Part shown: positions 9,426-20,034 of the stretch, one piece after another
Layout: every line of letters starts with the position of its first letter
How positions within the stretch are numbered: position 1 is the first letter of the stretch
Notes under the pieces: model-generated
Databases searched by the model: none
What the model saw: the letters and a program-made list of their open reading frames with translations, nothing else
What the model was told of the DNA's origin: nothing
Made by a program: the position numbers and the translations under genes
From: Rhodoferax potami
Lineage (GTDB): Bacteria; Pseudomonadota; Gammaproteobacteria; Burkholderiales; Burkholderiaceae_C
Assembly: GCF_032193765.1 (NCBI RefSeq)
Contig: NZ_JAVBIJ010000001.1
Location: forward strand, 3,534,001-3,598,000
Length of the DNA: 64,000 bases
Direction of reading: 5' to 3'

Positions 9426-10319
9426 ATGTCGATTTTTATCAACAAAGACACCAAAGTCATTACCCAAGGCATTACCGGCAAGACCGGCCAGTTCCACACT
9501 GAAAAATGCCAGGAATACGCAAACGGCAAGAACTGCTTCGTAGCGGGTGTGAACCCCAAGAAGGCTGGCGAGTCGATTTTCAACATTCCAATCTACTCCT
9601 CCGTCAAGGAAGCTGCCGGTCAAACCGGTGCAACCGTGTCGGTGATCTACGTGCCACCAGCGGGCGCTGCTGCTGCCATCTGGGAAGCTGTAGAAGCCGA
9701 TCTGGACCTCGCGATTTGCATTACTGAAGGCATTCCGGTCAAGGACATGTTGGAAGTGCGCAACCGCATGAAGGCCAAAGAAGCTGCCGGCGGCAAAAAG
9801 ACTCTGCTGTTGGGACCCAACTGCCCCGGTTTGATCACTCCCGATGAAATCAAGATCGGCATCATGCCCGGTCACATTCACCGCAAAGGCCGTATCGGCG
9901 TGGTGTCCCGTTCCGGTACATTGACTTACGAAGCAGTGGCTCAGCTGACCGAAATCGGTCTGGGTCAGTCTTCTGCTGTCGGTATCGGTGGTGACCCGAT
10001 CAACGGCCTGAAGCATATTGATGTGATGCAAGCTTTCAACGATGATCCTGATACCGATGCGGTCATCATGATCGGCGAAATCGGTGGGCCTGACGAAGCT
10101 GAAGCAGCACGTTGGTGCAAGCTGAACATGAAGAAGCCGGTTGTTGGCTTTATCGCTGGTGTGACAGCGCCTCCCGGAAAGCGCATGGGCCACGCGGGTG
10201 CCTTGATCTCCGGTGGTGCAGATACTGCTGACGCGAAGCTGGCGGTGATGGAAGAGTGCGGTTTCAAAGTGACCCGTAACCCTTCTGAGATGGCAAAACT
10301 GTTGAAGGCCTTGCTGTAA
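9426..10319 (+). CDS. sucD: Succinate--CoA ligase subunit alpha
   Basis: Alpha subunit carrying the CoA-binding Rossmann domain and the phosphohistidine. The 297-aa sequence begins MSIFINKDTKVITQGITGKTG, has LLGPNCPGLI and KIGIMPGHIH, and the active-site His lies in PPGKRMGHAGALISGG. It forms an operon with sucC, closed by a strong rho-independent terminator 47 bp beyond the stop. Confidence 0.98.
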   Translation: MSIFINKDTKVITQGITGKTGQFHTEKCQEYANGKNCFVAGVNPKKAGESIFNIPIYSSVKEAAGQTGATVSVIYVPPAGAAAAIWEAVEADLDLAICITEGIPVKDMLEVRNRMKAKEAAGGKKTLLLGPNCPGLITPDEIKIGIMPGHIHRKGRIGVVSRSGTLTYEAVAQLTEIGLGQSSAVGIGGDPINGLKHIDVMQAFNDDPDTDAVIMIGEIGGPDEAEAARWCKLNMKKPVVGFIAGVTAPPGKRMGHAGALISGGADTADAKLAVMEECGFKVTRNPSEMAKLLKALL

Positions 10320-10365
10320 CAAGCGCGCCAGACCTGCTGCTATCCAAGCGCAGGGAACAGACAGG

Positions 10366-10392
10366 AGCCCGGTCTCAGGACCGGGCTTTTTT
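10366..10392 (+). terminator. Rho-independent terminator of sucCD
   Basis: A perfect 9-bp stem AGCCCGGTC / GACCGGGCT with a TCAG loop runs into six Ts. It separates sucCD from the signalling-pilus gene group. Confidence 0.93.
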
Positions 10393-10517
10393 ACGTCTAT
10401 CAGGTTGCGTGTGTTGCCGCGAGAAAGCGCCTCTGGTAAGGTGCGTCGAGCTGTCAGGTGAGTAAATGCGAAGCACACAAACAAGTATGCGCAAGGACAA
10501 TCGGGGAGTCGGTGAGG

Positions 10518-13124
10518 GTGGCTAGCGCACCCAAAAACAGAGCGTTCTGGCGAACTGATTGGTTTGTCGGATTGCTTGTTTCCGCAGTCGCGACAGTTGC
10601 ACTGCTGACAACGGGCTTGGCGGCTTCTTTGGAGCGGCGTTTTTACGATATTGCCAGTGCTTCCAATGCGCGCCTGCCTTCTGACCAAATTGCCATCATT
10701 GCGATTGACGACCTCAGTGTTTCGAAGCTGGGGCGGTGGCCTTGGCCGCGGGACTACCACGCTGAATTGATAGATCTACTGGCGCAGGCCAAGCCTGCGG
10801 CGATTGTTCAAACCATCTTCTTTTTTGAGCCGCAACGGGACGCCGGCTTGGTGCATATCAAAAAGTTAAAAGCGCTGATGGCCGAAGCAGGGGAGATGGC
10901 CAATCAAGAGGCTATCGACAAAGCTTTTGCCGAGGCTGAGACTGCCCTCAACACTGACGCTGCGCTCGCGCAGAGCATTCGTGGTGCGGGGAATGTCTTG
11001 CTGCCTGTGGTCTTCAAGTGGGGTGTGGCCCGATCTGCACCTGACACATCACTCCCCGATTTTTGGACGAAGGCAGGCGTTTCTGTAGCTGCCTCTGATT
11101 TTTTTCCTGCAGAACAGGGCCAGTTTCCGATGGACGAATTGGCACAAGCCGCGGCCGGTGGGGGACACCTGAACCAGATGCTTGATCCTGATGGCGTGGT
11201 TCGCACCGAGCCACTCTGGATCAATGCGGGTGGGAAGGCGGTACCCTCACTCGCATTATCCGCCGTTGTCCAGGCATTGGGCTTGTCTGCGACCGATGTT
11301 CGGTTTGTGCCCGGCAAAGGTCTCCAGCTCGGAAATCTGCACATTGCAACGGACGAGCACGCCTTGATGCTCCCCCAGTTCTATGCGACGCGCAATGGCA
11401 AGCCAGCCTTCCCGGTCACTTCGTTTTATAACGTCCTGACCAAGAAAGTGTCCGCTGCCAAGTACCAGGGCAAGATTGTCATTATTGGAGCTACTGCGGC
11501 AGGTATTGGCGTTCAGTTTCCCGTTGCGGGGCAGATGGCCTTGTCCCCAGCAGAGACAACGGCGCATGTGACGTCCAGTCTTCTGGAGCAACACGCCACC
11601 TCTCAACCGGCGTGGGCTGATTGGGTGGGCGTTATTGCCCTGCTGCTCGTCAGTGCCTATTTAATGGGAGTGCTGGGCACACTTTCAGCGCCTGTCGCTG
11701 CAGCGCTGACTGCCCTTGCATTGGTCGGCTTGGTCGGAGGTGAATACCTGTTGCTGGTCAACTCTGCAGTTTGGGTGAAGTTGCTGCTACCTGCGATGGT
11801 TTTGGCCATCGGCCACATCGGGTTGACGACCAAGCGCTTCTGGATGGTGGAGTTAGGGAAAACGCAGTCTGATGCAGAGTCCGCTGAGGCCAACCGCATG
11901 ATGGGCTTGGCTTTGCAGGGCCAAGGTCAACTGGACATGGCTTTTGACCGCTTCCGACGGGTGCCTGCTAGTGATTCGGTTCGTGAGAATTTGTACCAAT
12001 TGGCACTTGATTTTGAACGTAAACGTCAGTTCAACAAGGCTCTTGCCGTCTATGAATACATTGCTGCGCAAGACCCCGGCTTCAAAGATGTGAAACTGAA
12101 GCGAGTGCAAGCGCAGCGACTGTCCACTTCTATCGTGATGGGACGCGATGACAAACGGATCACGGCGGCTGTTTTCGAAAATGAAACCATAGAAAAGCCC
12201 ACACTTGGCCGGTACACCTTAGATGCCGAACTCGGCAAAGGCGCGATGGGTGTGGTTTACCGTGGTCTGGATCCGAAAATTGGCCGGGTGGTGGCGCTGA
12301 AAACAATGGCTCTTGCCGAGGAGTTTTCTGGCGATGAGTTGGTGGATACGCGTGCGCGCTTTTTTCGTGAGGCAGAAACTGCAGGGCGTTTGCAGCATCC
12401 AAATATCGTGACTATTTTTGACGCTGGCGAAGAGAGCGATTTGGCCTACATTGCCATGGAGTTCGTCGGTGGAACCGACCTCGTCAAACACACCAAGCCC
12501 GAAAATCTGCCCCCTGTTGACAGCGTTTTGAGTATTGTGACTCGCGTTGCCTTGGCTTTGGACTATGCCCACCGGCAACAGGTAGTGCACCGCGATATAA
12601 AGCCAGCGAATATCATGTTCGAGCCCGATACCAATGCGGTGAAGGTGACAGACTTCGGTATTGCAAGAATCTCTGACAGCTATAAAACCAAAACGGGCCT
12701 AGTGTTGGGTACGCCCAGTTTCATGTCGCCCGAGCAATTGGCAGGGGCATCTGCTGACGGGCGCTCTGATCTGTACTCACTGGGTGTAACGCTGTACCAG
12801 TTGTTGACAGGCGTACTTCCATTTCGTGGGGACTCTATGGCGGAGTTGATTTACAAAATTACCCATGAAGATGCTGTGGATGTGCGCCTGCATCGCCCGG
12901 ATTTGACGGAAGAGCTCGCGAGACTGTTGCAGCGCGCCGTGATGAAAGCCCCTGAGGCTCGGTTTCAAACAGGGGCTGAGTTTGCGCTGTGCCTTGAGAA
13001 GTACGTCACAAATCACGGCAACATATCGCCGGAAGGTGTTCAAGCCGTCACTGAAGACATTACGATGCAAAACACGATTCCACTGAAACGGCCAGCTCGA
13101 CCGGCGCCGGATATCGAAATCTAA
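10518..13124 (+). CDS. CHASE2-domain membrane Ser/Thr protein kinase
   Basis: A eukaryotic-like protein kinase of about 868 aa. Order: N-terminal membrane helix (FVGLLVSAVATVALLTTGLA), a large extracytoplasmic CHASE2 sensor (starting RRFYDIASASNARLPSDQIAIIAIDD), three closely spaced membrane helices, a TPR-like stretch, then the kinase. Catalytic motifs are complete: Gly loop LGKGAMGVVYRG, Lys in VALKTMA, HRDIKPANIMF, DFGIARI and LGTPSFMSPEQLAG, so it should be active. The start is uncertain: GTG 10518 has GGGGAG nine bases upstream, while GTG 10458 and 10512 are in frame. PP2C, FHA and cyclase genes follow on the same strand. Confidence 0.9.
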   Translation: MASAPKNRAFWRTDWFVGLLVSAVATVALLTTGLAASLERRFYDIASASNARLPSDQIAIIAIDDLSVSKLGRWPWPRDYHAELIDLLAQAKPAAIVQTIFFFEPQRDAGLVHIKKLKALMAEAGEMANQEAIDKAFAEAETALNTDAALAQSIRGAGNVLLPVVFKWGVARSAPDTSLPDFWTKAGVSVAASDFFPAEQGQFPMDELAQAAAGGGHLNQMLDPDGVVRTEPLWINAGGKAVPSLALSAVVQALGLSATDVRFVPGKGLQLGNLHIATDEHALMLPQFYATRNGKPAFPVTSFYNVLTKKVSAAKYQGKIVIIGATAAGIGVQFPVAGQMALSPAETTAHVTSSLLEQHATSQPAWADWVGVIALLLVSAYLMGVLGTLSAPVAAALTALALVGLVGGEYLLLVNSAVWVKLLLPAMVLAIGHIGLTTKRFWMVELGKTQSDAESAEANRMMGLALQGQGQLDMAFDRFRRVPASDSVRENLYQLALDFERKRQFNKALAVYEYIAAQDPGFKDVKLKRVQAQRLSTSIVMGRDDKRITAAVFENETIEKPTLGRYTLDAELGKGAMGVVYRGLDPKIGRVVALKTMALAEEFSGDELVDTRARFFREAETAGRLQHPNIVTIFDAGEESDLAYIAMEFVGGTDLVKHTKPENLPPVDSVLSIVTRVALALDYAHRQQVVHRDIKPANIMFEPDTNAVKVTDFGIARISDSYKTKTGLVLGTPSFMSPEQLAGASADGRSDLYSLGVTLYQLLTGVLPFRGDSMAELIYKITHEDAVDVRLHRPDLTEELARLLQRAVMKAPEARFQTGAEFALCLEKYVTNHGNISPEGVQAVTEDITMQNTIPLKRPARPAPDIEI

Positions 13125-13130
13125 ACAACC

Positions 13131-13916
13131 ATGATGTACCAATTCCACGCCAAAACGGATCCGGGTCGATGCCGCGAAAACAATGAAGACTCCGTGGCTT
13201 TTGATGATCAGGCCTTGGTTGCTGTCCTCGCAGATGGAATGGGCGGCTACAACGCAGGAGAAATTGCCAGCGGGATGGCGACTGCTTTTATCAAGGCGGA
13301 GCTGAGTCGTTGGCTGTCAGAAGCCGGTGCGAATGCACAAATCAGGGATATTCGCCGGGCCATGGAGATATGCGTGGACAACGCCAATATCGCCATCTAC
13401 AACTCAGCCAACGCCAACCCTTCGTTTGCCGGGATGGGGACCACTTTGGTTCTCGGAGTGATTAAAGACGGAAGACTGTTGGTCGGGCATATCGGTGATT
13501 CCCGCTGTTATCGGATCCGGCAGGGTCGTATGGAGCAAATCACCAAAGACCATTCGTTGTTGCAGGAGCAAATGGACGCAGGATTGATTACACCAGAGCA
13601 AGCGGCTGGCTCCCCCATCAAGAATCTGGTCACAAGAGCGCTCGGTGTTGAGCAAGGGGTGATGTTGGAGGTCAACGAGTTCAGCATCGAACCTGGCGAT
13701 GTGTATCTAATGTGCTCAGATGGGCTTTCAGATATGGTGTCTGATGAAGTAATCGTTAGAATTGCCTGTGAGGACCTGCGTCTGGAGCCCCTTGCAGAGC
13801 ATTTAATCTTGGCTGCCAATGAGTGTGGTGGCCGTGACAATATTTCTGTTCTGTTGGTTGCCGCAGGGGAAGCAGTTGAAAAAAAAGGCTTTATTGCCAA
13901 GCTGCTCGGGAAATAA
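13131..13916 (+). CDS. PP2C-family protein phosphatase
   Basis: A 261-aa metal-dependent Ser/Thr phosphatase, the expected antagonist of the kinase six bases upstream. Metal-binding and catalytic motifs are present: DPGRCRENNEDS, VLADGMGGYNAGEIAS, GMGTTLVLGVI, GHIGDSRCYRI, TKDHSLLQEQMDAG, LMCSDGLSDMVSDE and GGRDNISVLLV. It has no membrane segment and should be cytoplasmic. Two adjacent ATG codons (13131, 13134) are possible starts. The six-base gap suggests translational coupling with the kinase. Confidence 0.94.
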   Translation: MMYQFHAKTDPGRCRENNEDSVAFDDQALVAVLADGMGGYNAGEIASGMATAFIKAELSRWLSEAGANAQIRDIRRAMEICVDNANIAIYNSANANPSFAGMGTTLVLGVIKDGRLLVGHIGDSRCYRIRQGRMEQITKDHSLLQEQMDAGLITPEQAAGSPIKNLVTRALGVEQGVMLEVNEFSIEPGDVYLMCSDGLSDMVSDEVIVRIACEDLRLEPLAEHLILAANECGGRDNISVLLVAAGEAVEKKGFIAKLLGK

Positions 13917-13961
13917 AGTCGAAACGCTTTCAAAAAGCAACTACAGGAAAAGGAGTCGATC

Positions 13962-14627
13962 ATGCCGAAAATGATCGTATCGATCGATGAGGTCGTGATC
14001 AAAGAAGTTCAAATTACTAAAGATCGGACAACTTTGGGGCGCAGGCCTTACAACGACATCGTGATTGATAACCTAGCTGTAAGTGGCGAACATGCTGTTA
14101 TTTTGATGGCGGGACAAGACATTTTCCTTGAAGACCTCAACAGCACTAATGGCACTTATGTGAATGGTAAGGCGGTTAAAAAACAGCAACTCCGCCACGG
14201 CGACGGTATCGAAATCGGCAAATATAAGATCAAGTACATGGCTGACGGTATGGTCGATAGTTTTGACAAAACGATGGTGGTGCCTGCCCGTCCGTCTGCG
14301 ATCACTACACAACCTTTGAATTCAGGGTTTGCTACGGTCGCAGGGGATTCCCAAGGGCTGGGAGCGTTTCACGCTGCAATCAAAGTGCTGTCTGGCGCCG
14401 CATCCGGGCGGGAAGTACCGCTTACGAAAGTAGTCACTACCATTGGAAAGCCGGGCGTTGCGGTTGCCGCGATTACCCGCCGCCAACAAGGTTTCGTGGT
14501 GCACCATGTGGAAGGTGCGGGTAATCCAACTTTGAACGGTGCTCCTATCGGTGCTGCGCCACTTCCCTTGAAAAATGGGGATTTGGTGGAGTTGGCAGGA
14601 ACCCAGATGCAGTTCATATTGCATTGA
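13962..14627 (+). CDS. FHA-domain protein, one canonical and one degenerate FHA
   Basis: A 221-aa cytoplasmic protein. The N-terminal FHA domain has the phosphothreonine-binding set GRRPYNDIVIDN, SGEHA and NSTNGTYVNG (residues about 25-72). A second half (about 135-221) repeats the fold outline but has lost the GR and SxxH residues, ending with GNPTLNGAPIG and LKNGDLVELAG. It probably reads phosphothreonines made by the neighbouring kinase. A strong ribosome-binding site, AAGGAG, precedes ATG 13962. It lies 45 bp after the phosphatase. Confidence 0.92.
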   Translation: MPKMIVSIDEVVIKEVQITKDRTTLGRRPYNDIVIDNLAVSGEHAVILMAGQDIFLEDLNSTNGTYVNGKAVKKQQLRHGDGIEIGKYKIKYMADGMVDSFDKTMVVPARPSAITTQPLNSGFATVAGDSQGLGAFHAAIKVLSGAASGREVPLTKVVTTIGKPGVAVAAITRRQQGFVVHHVEGAGNPTLNGAPIGAAPLPLKNGDLVELAGTQMQFILH

Positions 14628-14672
14628 ATAGCCTCGCACACAGAGTCCCTTGCGCGCAATAACGCTTGAGAG

Positions 14673-16922
14673 GTGAATTCCATCTATCGGCATCGAGCCC
14701 GTATCGCGGTCACTCTGGTGCCGTTTATTTTTTCAGTGCTTCACCTTTTAGGGGTACTGGAACTCGGTGCACTTCACCGGTTGGATAACCTCATCTACGA
14801 CGCGCGTCTTCGGGCCACGATGCCACGGACTATTGACGACCGTATCGTCATCGTCGATGTAGATGAAAAGAGCCTGGCTCAAATAGGACGCTGGCCATGG
14901 AGTCGTGATGTACTCGCCGACTTGGTCGATAAGCTATTTGACAAGCACGACATAGGTTTGCTTGGCGTCGATGTCGTTCTTGCAGAGCCAGACACAAGTT
15001 CAGGGCTTCAGCATCTGCGCTCGCTGGCTGCGAATGAGCTCAAAGACAATCCGGCTTTTACTGAGCAGGTCGATCGGCTCGCACCAAGCCTTGATTTCGA
15101 TGCCAGGCTTGCAACCGCTTTAACGAACAGGCTGGTAGTTCTGGGCTATTTCTTCTCTGACGTGCCGGCGTTTCGCTCGGGAGGCGCGCTGCCTGCCGCA
15201 GTTTTTACAGGGGCGGACCTTGATGGTCATTCCGTGATGGCGCCTGAGTGGTCAGCGTTCGGGGCGAACCTCGCCATGTTCTCTAATGTGGCCCCAATGG
15301 CGGGTCATACCAATTCTTTTACCGATGCGGATGGCGTTGTCAGGTCCTTGCCGCTCGTTGCACGCTATGGTGATGCGTTCTACGAGTCTCTCTCCCTGGC
15401 CATGTTCCGTGCGCTCACAGGGGAGCCACAGGTTAAGCCTTCATTCTCCAAAGAAACTGTTTTGCCCAAGGCATATCGCGGCCTTGAAAGCTTGGTGCTT
15501 ACGAAAGAGGGAAAGAGTCTTGTGCTGCCCGTTGACAATCGTGGAGGAGCACTCATCTCTTTCCGTGGCCCAGGCGGGCCTGCAGGTGGGTCTTTTCGCT
15601 ACGTCTCTGCGGTAGATGTACTGAACAACACGCTCCCCCTTGGAATGCTCCAAAACAAGATCGTGCTGCTTGGTACAACTGCACTGGGTTTGTTTGATAT
15701 GCGGGTGACGCCGGCCGGAGAAACCTACCCTGGGGTTGAGACACATGCGAGTGTTTTGTCCTCCATGCTGGATGGGCGCTTGAAAGTAAAGCCTGATTAT
15801 GCGTTCGGGTACGAGTTCATCATGCTGTTGAGCGCCGGCTTGATGCTTGCTTTTTGTTTGCCTCTGCTTTCGGCGTTCAAAGCAGTGCTGATGAGTTTTG
15901 CAATGCTCGTTGTATTGGTCGCCTCCAACTTCTGGCTCTACGATGAGTTTGGCTTGGCATTGCCGCTGGCGACGTCGCTGGCGATGACCGTGACTGCGTT
16001 CGCGCTGAACATGAGCTATGGATATTTTGTCGAAAGCCGTTCAAAGAGAGAGTTGGCGAATCTGTTTGGAACCTATGTACCGCCAGAGTTGGTAGATGAA
16101 ATGGTTCGGGATCCGGACAGTTACACCATGCAGGCCACCAGCCGTGAGTTGACGGTCATGTTTTGCGATATGCGTGGTTTCACAAGGATGTCAGAGTCCA
16201 TGGAGCCGATCCAATTGCAGTCCATGTTGACTGACATATTCAGTCGTATTACTACTGTCATCCGTGCTAAAAAAGGCACGATTGACAAATACATGGGCGA
16301 CTGCGTCATGGCCTTTTGGGGGGCGCCAGTCGAGGCGGTGGATCACGCCGCCTTGGCAGTAAAGTGCGCCGTTGAAATTGAGCAGATGCTTCAAACACTA
16401 AACACGGAACACCGAGCGCGAGGCCTCCCTGAGATCGGCGTCGGCATCGGCATCAATACGGGGCTCATGTGTGTCGGTGATATGGGGTCCGAGATGCGGC
16501 GCAGTTACACGGTGATTGGCGATGCAGTAAACCTTGGTTCCCGTTTGGAAGGGCTGACCAAGATTTACGGCGTTAGCATCATCGTGAATGAAACCACAAA
16601 AGCGCTCATTCCTGAGCTCGCTTGGCAAGAGCTAGACAAGGTTAGGGTAAAAGGCAAAGAACAGTCCGTGAGCATTTGGACTCCTCGGTCGCCCCCCGAT
16701 GTGCCGGATGCCGCGGTTGGCGGAGAGTTGCTTCTGTGGAGTGAATTTTTGGGGCACTACCGTCGGCAATCATGGGCGGCCGCTGAAAGGGTGCTGTTGA
16801 ACTTGTTGGACGTTGCCGGTACCAAACCTCTGTATACCTATTACGCTGCCCGGATTGCAAGTTTGAAACGGTTACCGTTGGATCCGGAGTGGGACGGAAG
16901 CACGCAGTTCGGGTCCACTTAA
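14673..16922 (+). CDS. CHASE2-domain class III adenylate/guanylate cyclase
   Basis: A 749-aa membrane cyclase. An N-terminal helix is followed by a CHASE2 sensor (starting LIYDARLRATMPRTIDDRIVI), three membrane helices (about 365-445) and a cytosolic class III cyclase domain: LTVMFCDMRGFTRMSE and DKYMGDCVMAFWG supply the two metal-binding Asp, the Lys in KKGTIDKYMGD is the usual adenine-selecting residue, and GDAVNLGSRLEGL follows. Adenylate cyclase is the better guess. GTG 14673 is forced as start by an in-frame TGA at 14667; its ribosome site is poor. The sensor is the same type as in the kinase upstream. Confidence 0.9.
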   Translation: MNSIYRHRARIAVTLVPFIFSVLHLLGVLELGALHRLDNLIYDARLRATMPRTIDDRIVIVDVDEKSLAQIGRWPWSRDVLADLVDKLFDKHDIGLLGVDVVLAEPDTSSGLQHLRSLAANELKDNPAFTEQVDRLAPSLDFDARLATALTNRLVVLGYFFSDVPAFRSGGALPAAVFTGADLDGHSVMAPEWSAFGANLAMFSNVAPMAGHTNSFTDADGVVRSLPLVARYGDAFYESLSLAMFRALTGEPQVKPSFSKETVLPKAYRGLESLVLTKEGKSLVLPVDNRGGALISFRGPGGPAGGSFRYVSAVDVLNNTLPLGMLQNKIVLLGTTALGLFDMRVTPAGETYPGVETHASVLSSMLDGRLKVKPDYAFGYEFIMLLSAGLMLAFCLPLLSAFKAVLMSFAMLVVLVASNFWLYDEFGLALPLATSLAMTVTAFALNMSYGYFVESRSKRELANLFGTYVPPELVDEMVRDPDSYTMQATSRELTVMFCDMRGFTRMSESMEPIQLQSMLTDIFSRITTVIRAKKGTIDKYMGDCVMAFWGAPVEAVDHAALAVKCAVEIEQMLQTLNTEHRARGLPEIGVGIGINTGLMCVGDMGSEMRRSYTVIGDAVNLGSRLEGLTKIYGVSIIVNETTKALIPELAWQELDKVRVKGKEQSVSIWTPRSPPDVPDAAVGGELLLWSEFLGHYRRQSWAAAERVLLNLLDVAGTKPLYTYYAARIASLKRLPLDPEWDGSTQFGST

Positions 16923-17004
16923 AGGGATGTCTGCTCCTTTTGCCGTTTAGCCGTCGTTGGCTGTTCATGCTATTTGACTGTCCGAAAAAGAAAGAAGTAA
17001 TTCC

Positions 17005-17949
17005 ATGAATCATTCGCAGCCAGGAGGGGGGAGTTCCTCGTTGAGTGAGCAGGCTTTTTACGACTCACAAAAGCAGCCCGTTAAAAAACGCGGAATGACG
17101 TTTGAGGCACTGTTCTATCGGCAATTGCATCAAGTAACGGCGCGTATTCACGACACGGTGCAACTCGAGCAAATCATGCTCGAAACCAGCCAAGAGATAT
17201 GCAAGCTGCTCAATGCGGATCGACTCACCTTGTACGCAGTAGCGGATGATGGTGTTTCTATCGTCTCAAAGATAAAGACCGGTCTCAATACAAGCAAGGA
17301 ACTGAAGCTACCAATATCTCCGCAAAGTCTTGCCGGCTACGCGGCCTATAGCAGGACCATCCTCAATCTGCCGGATGTGTATAACGAAGAGGCGCTGCGC
17401 AAGATACACCCGTCCCTCAACTTCTTAAAAGAAGTGGACAAGCGCTCCGGCTACCGAACCAAGCAGATGATGGTTGCGCCAATTCTCGACGGTAACGTTT
17501 TACATGGCGTTCTGCAGGTCATCAATAGCAAGAGCGACGAGCCCTTTGGAGAGTTGGAGCTTGATGGGGTGACGGAGCTCTGCAAAACCCTTGCCACCGC
17601 CATCCGACAACGGGTGGCCACCCAAGAGAATCGGCCCCGACGTGAGCGTACTCGCTATGACAGTTTAGTGAATGCCGGGTTGTTGACGGATATCGATCTT
17701 CAACAACTTGCACAAGAAGCACGCGACGAAGGTGAACCGCTTGAGCAGCTCATCATCGGCCGCACGGGTTTGCTGCCGAGTCAGGTTGGAGCCGGTTTGG
17801 CGCAGTTTTTCGGGGTGGCCTATGAGCCGCGTAGCAGCTCTCGCATCCGTTCGGAGGCATTGCATGGGCCTCTAAAACGAGAGTTTCTCGAGGAGCAGGG
17901 TTGGGTTCCTCTGGAGGAGTCGCCTGTGTCAAACGCAGTTTCGATTTGA
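17005..17949 (+). CDS. 5' fragment of the split ATPase: GAF plus start of MshEN domain
   Basis: 314 codons remain open before a TGA supplied by the element. Residues 1-307 belong to the original protein; the last seven (VSNAVSI) are encoded by the left end of the insertion. The GAF domain (QLHQVTARIHDTVQLEQIM through APILDGNVLHGVLQVINS) is complete, so a soluble GAF fragment could still be made. The MshEN part (LLTDIDLQQLAQEARDEG, GLLPSQVGAGLAQFFGV) is truncated. Confidence 0.85.
   Translation: MNHSQPGGGSSSLSEQAFYDSQKQPVKKRGMTFEALFYRQLHQVTARIHDTVQLEQIMLETSQEICKLLNADRLTLYAVADDGVSIVSKIKTGLNTSKELKLPISPQSLAGYAAYSRTILNLPDVYNEEALRKIHPSLNFLKEVDKRSGYRTKQMMVAPILDGNVLHGVLQVINSKSDEPFGELELDGVTELCKTLATAIRQRVATQENRPRRERTRYDSLVNAGLLTDIDLQQLAQEARDEGEPLEQLIIGRTGLLPSQVGAGLAQFFGVAYEPRSSSRIRSEALHGPLKREFLEEQGWVPLEESPVSNAVSI
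17923..17926. repeat. Left copy of CCTG target-site duplication
   Basis: CCTG directly before the TGTCA left end; the same four bases follow the right end at 20065-20068. IS21 elements make short duplications of this size. Confidence 0.88.
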
Positions 17950-18031
17950 TACAGCTGTCGAACGCAAACGCGGCGTGGATTTGATACACCGTTGTGTGGG
18001 GCGATTGTCTGTTTTGTCTTTGCTTGTCTTT

Positions 18032-18063
18032 CAAGCAGTCAGTGGCTCGCCACTGACTGCTTG
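18032..18063. repeat. Perfect 15-bp inverted repeat downstream of istB
   Basis: CAAGCAGTCAGTGGC and its exact complement are separated by TC, just past the istB stop. There is no T-run on the minus strand, so it is not a standard terminator; it could protect the transcript 3' end or block read-through of host transcription into the element. Confidence 0.7.
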
Positions 18064-18069
18064 GCGCCC

Positions 18070-19979
<1,910 letters not shown>

Positions 19980-20034
19980 CCATGGTTCGGATGGCTTGGC
20001 ACGTTAGTCGAGGTGTATCAATTCCTCACCGCGT

